Assembly (NCBI GenBank): GCA_038531315.1
Contig: JBCBBT010000083.1
Location: 1-10,719, forward strand
Source: JAJFFW01 sp038531315
Lineage (GTDB): Bacteria; Pseudomonadota; Alphaproteobacteria; Caulobacterales; Parvularculaceae
Direction: 5' to 3'
DNA: 10,719 nucleotides
The notes under the pieces are model-generated. The model did no database searches, had not been told where the DNA came from, and worked only from the letters and a program-made list of their open reading frames with translations. Below, one piece after another: positions 7,155-10,719 of this stretch (its first letter is position 1; each line of letters starts with the position of its first letter). The position numbers and the translations under genes were made by a program.

Positions 7155-7613
7155 ATGCTGAGACAACAAATCACTGATGCGCTGAAAGCCGCCATGAAGG
7201 CCCGCGACGACAAGACGAGGGTCTCGACCCTGCGCCTGATCAATGCGGCCATCAAAGACCGCGATATCGCTGCGCGCGGGGAAGACCGCTGCGACGGCGT
7301 CAGCGATGATGAAATCCTTGCGATCCTCACCAAGATGGTGAAACAGCGCGAGGAAAGCTCGGCCACCTATGAGCAGGCCTGCCGGCCGGAGCTGGCCGAA
7401 CAGGAACGGGCCGAGATCGAGGTCATTCGCGAGTTCATGCCGCGCCAGCTTTCCGACGAGGAAATCGAGGCGGAAGTTTCAGGCGTCATCGCAGAACTCG
7501 AAGCGGAAGGCCTGAAAGATATGGGTAAATGCATGGCCGCTCTGAAGGAACGTCATCAGGGCGCGATGGATTTCGGCCGCGCCGGCGCGCTGATGAAAAA
7601 GGCATTAGGTTAA
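7155..7613 (+). CDS. GatB/YqeY domain-containing protein
   Basis: A 152-residue protein with the whole length occupied by the YqeY domain, related to the C-terminal tRNA-interacting part of GatB. Conserved blocks are visible in order: STLRLINAAIKDRDI (24-38), ILTKMVKQREESS (57-69), VIREFMPRQLSDEEI (90-104) and KDMGKCMAALKERHQG (121-136). I chose ATG 7155 because GGGAG (7142-7146) lies 8 bases before it and the family normally begins close to MLRxxI. In-frame ATGs at 7098, 7104, 7131 and 7140 would add up to 19 residues with no family similarity. The role of stand-alone YqeY proteins is poorly defined; a link to tRNA or aminoacyl-tRNA metabolism is inferred from GatB. Genes of this type are commonly found close to carA and dnaG in alphaproteobacteria, as here. 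Confidence 0.92.
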   Translation: MLRQQITDALKAAMKARDDKTRVSTLRLINAAIKDRDIAARGEDRCDGVSDDEILAILTKMVKQREESSATYEQACRPELAEQERAEIEVIREFMPRQLSDEEIEAEVSGVIAELEAEGLKDMGKCMAALKERHQGAMDFGRAGALMKKALG

Positions 7614-7617
7614 AACC

Positions 7618-7658
7618 GACAAAGGCTAAAGCTGGCAAAGGCTAACGCTGACAAGGCT
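7618..7658. repeat. 16-bp imperfect tandem repeat, about 2.5 copies
   Basis: GACAAAGGCTAAAGCT, GGCAAAGGCTAACGCT and a partial GACAAGGCT follow each other just after the YqeY-type stop codon. It lies in the short spacer before the convergent DUF393 gene. No terminator hairpin is evident there. Confidence 0.7.
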
Positions 7659-7674
7659 CGTAATGGGCCGCCGC

Positions 7675-8067
7675 TCAGCTGCGCGGTCCGTCGGCGAGAT
7701 CGGGGCGCGGCGCCGGGATGAGACGCGTCAAGGCGGGGCGCACCGTCAAAAAGGCGTCGTAGCCGCGCTCGGCGAGCCATGCGATCCCCGGCAGGCTGAT
7801 CAAGATGCCGAGCCATCGCAAGGCGGGCAGACGTTTCAAAAGCGCCGCAAACGCGCCCGCGCCGTCGCGCAGCTCGCCGTTTTCAAGCCGAACATGAAAC
7901 CGCGCCAGCGCCGCCGCGCAGCTTAGGTCGCCGCCCGGCGCCGCGCCGCTTTGCGTCAGGTCCACCCAGTCGACGGCGCCGGCGCCGCGCCGGCGTTTGT
8001 AAAACGCGATCTCGCGCGCACACAGCGGACACGCGCCGTCGTAATAAACTGTCAGTTTCGCGGTCAT
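7675..8067 (-). CDS. DUF393 (DCC family) thiol-disulfide oxidoreductase-like protein
   Basis: A 130-residue protein beginning with the family hallmark VYYDGACPLC, in which Asp10, Cys13 and Cys16 form the DxxCxxC motif of the DCC/YuxK-type family. A thioredoxin-like fold and redox role are assumed from that motif. The closing part (PGIAWLAERGYDAFLTVR, about 93-110) with aromatic and glycine turns is also typical. There is no signal peptide, so it is probably cytosolic or loosely membrane-associated through the hydrophobic LGILISLPGIAWLA stretch. It converges on the YqeY-type gene and lies 94 bp downstream of the TetR gene on the same strand, so it may be co-transcribed with it. The physiological substrate is unknown for this family. 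Confidence 0.87.
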   Translation of the reverse strand: MTAKLTVYYDGACPLCAREIAFYKRRRGAGAVDWVDLTQSGAAPGGDLSCAAALARFHVRLENGELRDGAGAFAALLKRLPALRWLGILISLPGIAWLAERGYDAFLTVRPALTRLIPAPRPDLADGPRS

Positions 8068-8161
8068 AAATCGTATACGCCGTTTTTCGCCGCCGAGATT
8101 AGCCGGCGGGCGCCGGGGCGTTCAAAGCGGCGTGGCCGTGCGCCGGGCGGGCGCGCATGGC

Positions 8162-8719
8162 CTAGGCCAAGTGTGACAATGAGCGCGCCGCCTGTTTGAC
8201 GATCTTGGCTTCCTTACGCGTTCGCGCAATCGCCATTGCGCCCTCGAGGCTCGACAGGATCAGTTCGGCGTCGGCGCGGGGACGCTCGGCGCCGAGACGC
8301 TTGAGGTGGATGGCGATCTTATCGATCCAAAGATCAAAGCCGCGTCGGCAGGCGGCGCTCAGCCGTTCGTCGTTCGGCGCCGTTTCGAGCGCAATGGTGG
8401 CGAGCGGACAGCCGGCCTGAAACTTCGTTTTCCGAAGATCCTCGATTGTCAGATCGCCGAGCGCCTCAATGAACCGGGCGCGCGAGCGGCATTTGCGCCC
8501 GGCTTCATCAATTTGCCGGGCGAAGACATCCGCGGAAAGCGCAATCGCCGCTTCGGCAAGCTCAGTCTTGCCGCCCGGAAAATGATGATAAAGGACGCCT
8601 TTTGGGGCCTTTGCCAATGTCAGAATTTCACTGAGACCAACGCCGTGATAGCCGCGCCGATGGAAAAGAAAGGCGGCTGTCTCAATCAGCGCGTCGCGGG
8701 TGGTTTTTTCCTCGGTCAT
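8162..8719 (-). CDS. TetR-family repressor, LmrA/YxaF-like
   Basis: A 185-residue regulator. Residues 8-55 form the TetR DNA-binding domain: helix 1 around RDALIETAAFLFHRRGYHGV, then the helix-turn-helix LSEILTLAKAPKGVLYHHFP (29-48). The HHFPGGKTELA wording is typical of the LmrA/YxaF branch. The C-terminal ligand and dimer domain contains FQAGCPLATIALE (100-112), also seen in that branch. Cys77, Cys104 and Cys124 are present. Cys104 lies near where the redox-active cysteine of NemR-type regulators sits, so electrophile sensing is conceivable but not shown. It is transcribed divergently from a GST-family gene, with a palindromic operator between them. It probably represses that gene and itself, with a small reactive or hydrophobic compound as inducer. 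Confidence 0.9.
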   Translation of the reverse strand: MTEEKTTRDALIETAAFLFHRRGYHGVGLSEILTLAKAPKGVLYHHFPGGKTELAEAAIALSADVFARQIDEAGRKCRSRARFIEALGDLTIEDLRKTKFQAGCPLATIALETAPNDERLSAACRRGFDLWIDKIAIHLKRLGAERPRADAELILSSLEGAMAIARTRKEAKIVKQAARSLSHLA

Positions 8720-8751
8720 TTATTTTCGCAGCTCAAAAGACATGCGTTTGC

Positions 8752-8779
8752 TTGACTCGAATCGTTCTATTGGTCAAAT
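8752..8779 (+). promoter_or_regulatory. Candidate GST-gene promoter
   Basis: TTGACT (8752-8757) and TCAAAT (8774-8779) are separated by 16 bases. The -10 matches the consensus at four of six positions. The operator begins at the last base of the -10, so bound repressor would block initiation. Two consecutive GANTC sequences (GACTC, GAATC; 8754-8763) overlap the -35 and the start of the spacer. Confidence 0.5.
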
Positions 8780-8794
8780 AGACCGACCGGTCTA
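8779..8794. promoter_or_regulatory. TetR-type operator palindrome
   Basis: TAGACCGACCGGTCTA has perfect 7-bp arms around two central bases and fits the TAGACC-N4-GGTCTA pattern known for NemR and close to sites of LmrA/YxaF-type TetR regulators. It lies in the 99-bp region between the TetR and GST start codons, over the expected transcription start of the GST gene. A neighbouring GGTC-N5-GACC (8772-8784) overlaps its left arm and could extend the site. Confidence 0.8.
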
Positions 8795-8807
8795 ACGAAT
8801 TGCTAAT

Positions 8808-8812
8808 GGAGG
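8808..8812 (+). promoter_or_regulatory. Shine-Dalgarno that decides the GST start
   Basis: GGAGG lies 5 bases before GTG 8818. It overlaps the second and third codons of an ATG at 8806, which therefore has no ribosome site of its own. Starting at GTG also gives the normal family N-terminus beginning MLRLCYS. Confidence 0.75.
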
Positions 8813-8817
8813 AAGCT

Positions 8818-9609
8818 GTGTTGAGACTTTGTTATTCGGCTCTGAGCCCATATTGTCGGAAGACCCGCATGGCGCTTGACCATATGCAGATCGCGTATGA
8901 GATTTTCGACAGCTGCGATATCCGGAAATATCCGGTTTGGAACCCGCGTGCTGAGATACCCATTCTCGATGACGATGGCGTCATTGTCCGCAATTCTTCG
9001 ACCATCCTCGATTATTTGCATCGACGTTTCCCGTCGGCGCCGTCGCTGATGCCAGATGAGCCGCGTGCATTTGCAAAAGCCAAGGAATGGGAAATTATCG
9101 CCGACACGATGGTCGATCCCATCGTTACAAACTGTGGTATTTTCGCATGGGCTGAACTTCCTCCGCAGCCGGACGGCCTAATTGAGGCTGGGCGACGCGA
9201 CATGGCGGCCATTTATGACCAGCTCGAGCACGCTCTCGGCGAGGAAGACTATGTGGCGGGCGATCTTTCGATCGCCGATATAGCGCTTTATCCCCAAATA
9301 CACGGCGCCCAACATGTTGGCCTCGCGGTGTCGCCGCAGACCCATCCGCGGGTTTCGCAATGGTTCCACCGGCTGCAGCAGTCGCCGATCGGCAAGGCGG
9401 ACAAATCCGAAGTCGTCAAATGGTGGAAAACGCGAGAGCAGCAAGATGTTGAAACCGACAAAATCAATTGGGGCGCTTATCGCCTCGAATGGTTCCTGGC
9501 GCACGGTTTTACCGACTGGTTTTACACAGAAATCGAGCGCGGCGCTGTTTTGTGGTCTGTCGGTCCTGACAACAATGCGAAAAACAGCCCCCACTTCGCC
9601 GCTGGCTAG
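8818..9609 (+). CDS. Glutathione S-transferase family protein
   Basis: With the GTG start the product has 263 residues, longer than a typical ~210-230-residue GST because of a C-terminal extension. The N-terminal thioredoxin-like domain shows SPYCRK (10-15) with Cys13 at the catalytic position, the cis-proline loop EIPIL (Pro48), and the glutathione gamma-glutamyl-binding segment VRNSSTI (57-63). The helical domain has GDLSIADIALYP with the conserved N-capping box Ser151/Asp154. After about residue 200 an extra tail rich in Trp and Tyr follows (GAYRLEWFLAHGFTDWFY), seen in some proteobacterial GSTs. It likely conjugates or reduces electrophiles with glutathione; substrate unknown. Control by the divergent TetR protein is inferred from the operator. 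It has no obvious downstream partner before dnaG. Confidence 0.9.
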   Translation: MLRLCYSALSPYCRKTRMALDHMQIAYEIFDSCDIRKYPVWNPRAEIPILDDDGVIVRNSSTILDYLHRRFPSAPSLMPDEPRAFAKAKEWEIIADTMVDPIVTNCGIFAWAELPPQPDGLIEAGRRDMAAIYDQLEHALGEEDYVAGDLSIADIALYPQIHGAQHVGLAVSPQTHPRVSQWFHRLQQSPIGKADKSEVVKWWKTREQQDVETDKINWGAYRLEWFLAHGFTDWFYTEIERGAVLWSVGPDNNAKNSPHFAAG

Positions 9610-9621
9610 GCGCTGACGCCC

Positions 9622-9651
9622 GCATCGCCTTTGCATCGCCTTTGCGTCGCC
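9622..9651. repeat. 11-bp tandem repeat after GST gene
   Basis: GCATCGCCTTT occurs twice in perfect tandem, followed by a partial, diverged copy (GCGTCGCC). It starts 12 bases after the GST stop codon. No function is apparent, and it is not a terminator hairpin. Confidence 0.7.
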
Positions 9652-9741
9652 GGGGCGCGGTTAGGAATGGCCGCGGGGCGGGCGACAAATGGCTCCCCTC
9701 CGGGTATGGTGTGCGATCGATAGTGCGACCATATTCAATTC

Positions 9742-10719
9742 ATGCCCCGTTTTACGCCCGAATTTCTTGATGAGCTGAAGTCGCGCCTGCGGCCGTCGGA
9801 CGTTATCGGGCGCTATGTGAAGCTGAAAAAACAGGGCAATGAATATGCCGGCCTGTCGCCCTTCACCAAGGAGAAGACGCCGTCTTTCTTCGTCAATGAC
9901 CAAAAGGCGTTCTATCACTGCTTTTCGTCGGGCAAGTCAGGCGACGTCATCAAGTTCCTGCAGGAAACGCAAAACCTGAGTTTCCACGAAGCGGTGGAGC
10001 GGCTCGCGGAGGAGGCGGGGCTCGAATTGCCCCGCGACAATCCGCGTGAGGCGGAACAGGCGAAGGTGCGCGCCGGGCTCGCCGAGGCGTGTGAGGCGGC
10101 GGCGGCGTTTTTCGAGGCGATGCTCCGCCGCAATCAGGGGCAGGGCGCGGCGGACTATCTCGACCGGCGCGGCGTCAGCCCTGAACAGATCGATGTCTTC
10201 CGGATCGGCTATGCGCCGGGCGAGCGCACGGCGCTGAAAGACTACCTCATCAATAAGGGGTTTACGGAGGAAACGCTGGTCGAGGCGGGGCTTGTCATCA
10301 AGCCGGAAGACGGCGGGCCGGGCTATGATCGTTTCCGTAACCGGATCATGTTTCCGATCATCGGCGCGCGCGATCGCGTAATCGCTTTCGGCGGCAGGGC
10401 GCTCGACCCGAATGCGCGCGCGAAATACCTGAACTCGCCCGAAACGCCGCTCTTTCACAAAGGCGGCGTCCTTTACAATCTTGGTCCGGCGCGCGCCGCG
10501 GCGACAAGCGACAAGGCGGGCGTCATCGTCTGCGAGGGCTATATGGACGTGATCGCGCTGTGGGGCGCGGGCGTCAAACGCGCCGTCGCCCCGCTCGGCA
10601 CGGCGCTCACCGAACAACAACTGGCGCTCTTGTGGCGGGTCAGCGACGAGCCGGTGCTTTGTTTTGACGGCGACCGGGCCGGTCTCGGCGCCGCCTATCG
10701 CGCGATCGACCGGGCGCTG
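9742..10719 (+). CDS. dnaG: DNA primase, 5' part only
   Basis: The first 326 codons are present and the frame is open at the right edge. DnaG makes the RNA primers for lagging-strand and origin synthesis. Residues line up without gaps with the E. coli numbering of key sites. The N-terminal zinc-binding domain (about 1-100) is recognisable by SPFTKEKTPSF and FYHCFSSGKSGD. However, the positions of the four zinc ligands are Ser39, Thr42, Cys60 and Ser63, so only one ligand is retained. The RNA-polymerase domain contains RFRNRIMFPI and IAFGGRAL. The TOPRIM catalytic acids are all present: Glu265 in CEGYMDV, and Asp309/Asp311 in FDGDRAG. The ATG at 9742 gives the standard N-terminus, but the upstream ribosome site is poor. 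In many alphaproteobacteria rpoD follows; it would lie beyond this window. Confidence 0.97.
   Translation, partial: MPRFTPEFLDELKSRLRPSDVIGRYVKLKKQGNEYAGLSPFTKEKTPSFFVNDQKAFYHCFSSGKSGDVIKFLQETQNLSFHEAVERLAEEAGLELPRDNPREAEQAKVRAGLAEACEAAAAFFEAMLRRNQGQGAADYLDRRGVSPEQIDVFRIGYAPGERTALKDYLINKGFTEETLVEAGLVIKPEDGGPGYDRFRNRIMFPIIGARDRVIAFGGRALDPNARAKYLNSPETPLFHKGGVLYNLGPARAAATSDKAGVIVCEGYMDVIALWGAGVKRAVAPLGTALTEQQLALLWRVSDEPVLCFDGDRAGLGAAYRAIDRAL

Noticed and set aside
7965..8000. GC-rich palindromic run inside the DUF393 gene
   Set aside because: It encodes a Gly/Ala/Arg-rich stretch of the protein and reflects composition more than a site.

Overview
The window looks like an alphaproteobacterial chromosome segment. 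Evidence for this is the carA / YqeY-type / dnaG gene neighbourhood, the GC-rich core genes, and a DnaG whose zinc-ligand positions are mostly substituted (an alphaproteobacterial pattern as I recall it). I cannot fix the order or genus from the sequence alone. No RNA gene, insertion sequence, integrase or CRISPR array was seen.

Left end (1-2485): visibly AT-richer than the rest. It holds one long minus-strand gene that runs off the left edge. This gene encodes an N-terminal DUF4062 domain followed by HEAT-like helical repeats, with no Walker A motif in the 666 visible residues. It resembles genes carried in defence or accessory islands, although nothing visible proves immunity. About 485 bp of gene-free, AT-rich DNA follows. 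It contains a perfect inverted repeat over the start codon, a four-codon leader ORF and a possible -10 element.

Middle (2486-6894): GC-rich core-like genes. A secreted protein with three related beta-rich repeats and a DUF11-like C-terminal region converges on a metallo-beta-lactamase-fold hydrolase of the GloC/YcbL type. A terminator-like hairpin lies at their junction. Divergent from the hydrolase is a secreted YHS-domain protein, which converges on carA, the glutamine amidotransferase subunit of carbamoyl-phosphate synthase. carB is not adjacent.

Right end (7098-10719): a GatB/YqeY-domain protein is divergent from carA. A short accessory block follows: a DUF393 thiol-disulfide-like protein, a TetR-family repressor and a divergently transcribed glutathione S-transferase-family gene. 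The repressor and transferase share a 99-bp intergenic region with a TAGACC-N4-GGTCTA operator next to a candidate promoter, which suggests a self-contained electrophile- or xenobiotic-response unit. The 5' part of dnaG (326 codons) runs off the right edge. The YqeY-type gene and dnaG are often close together in alphaproteobacteria, so the three-gene block looks like an insertion between them.

The best candidates for something undescribed are the DUF4062-HEAT gene with its unusual start region and the triple-repeat secreted protein.
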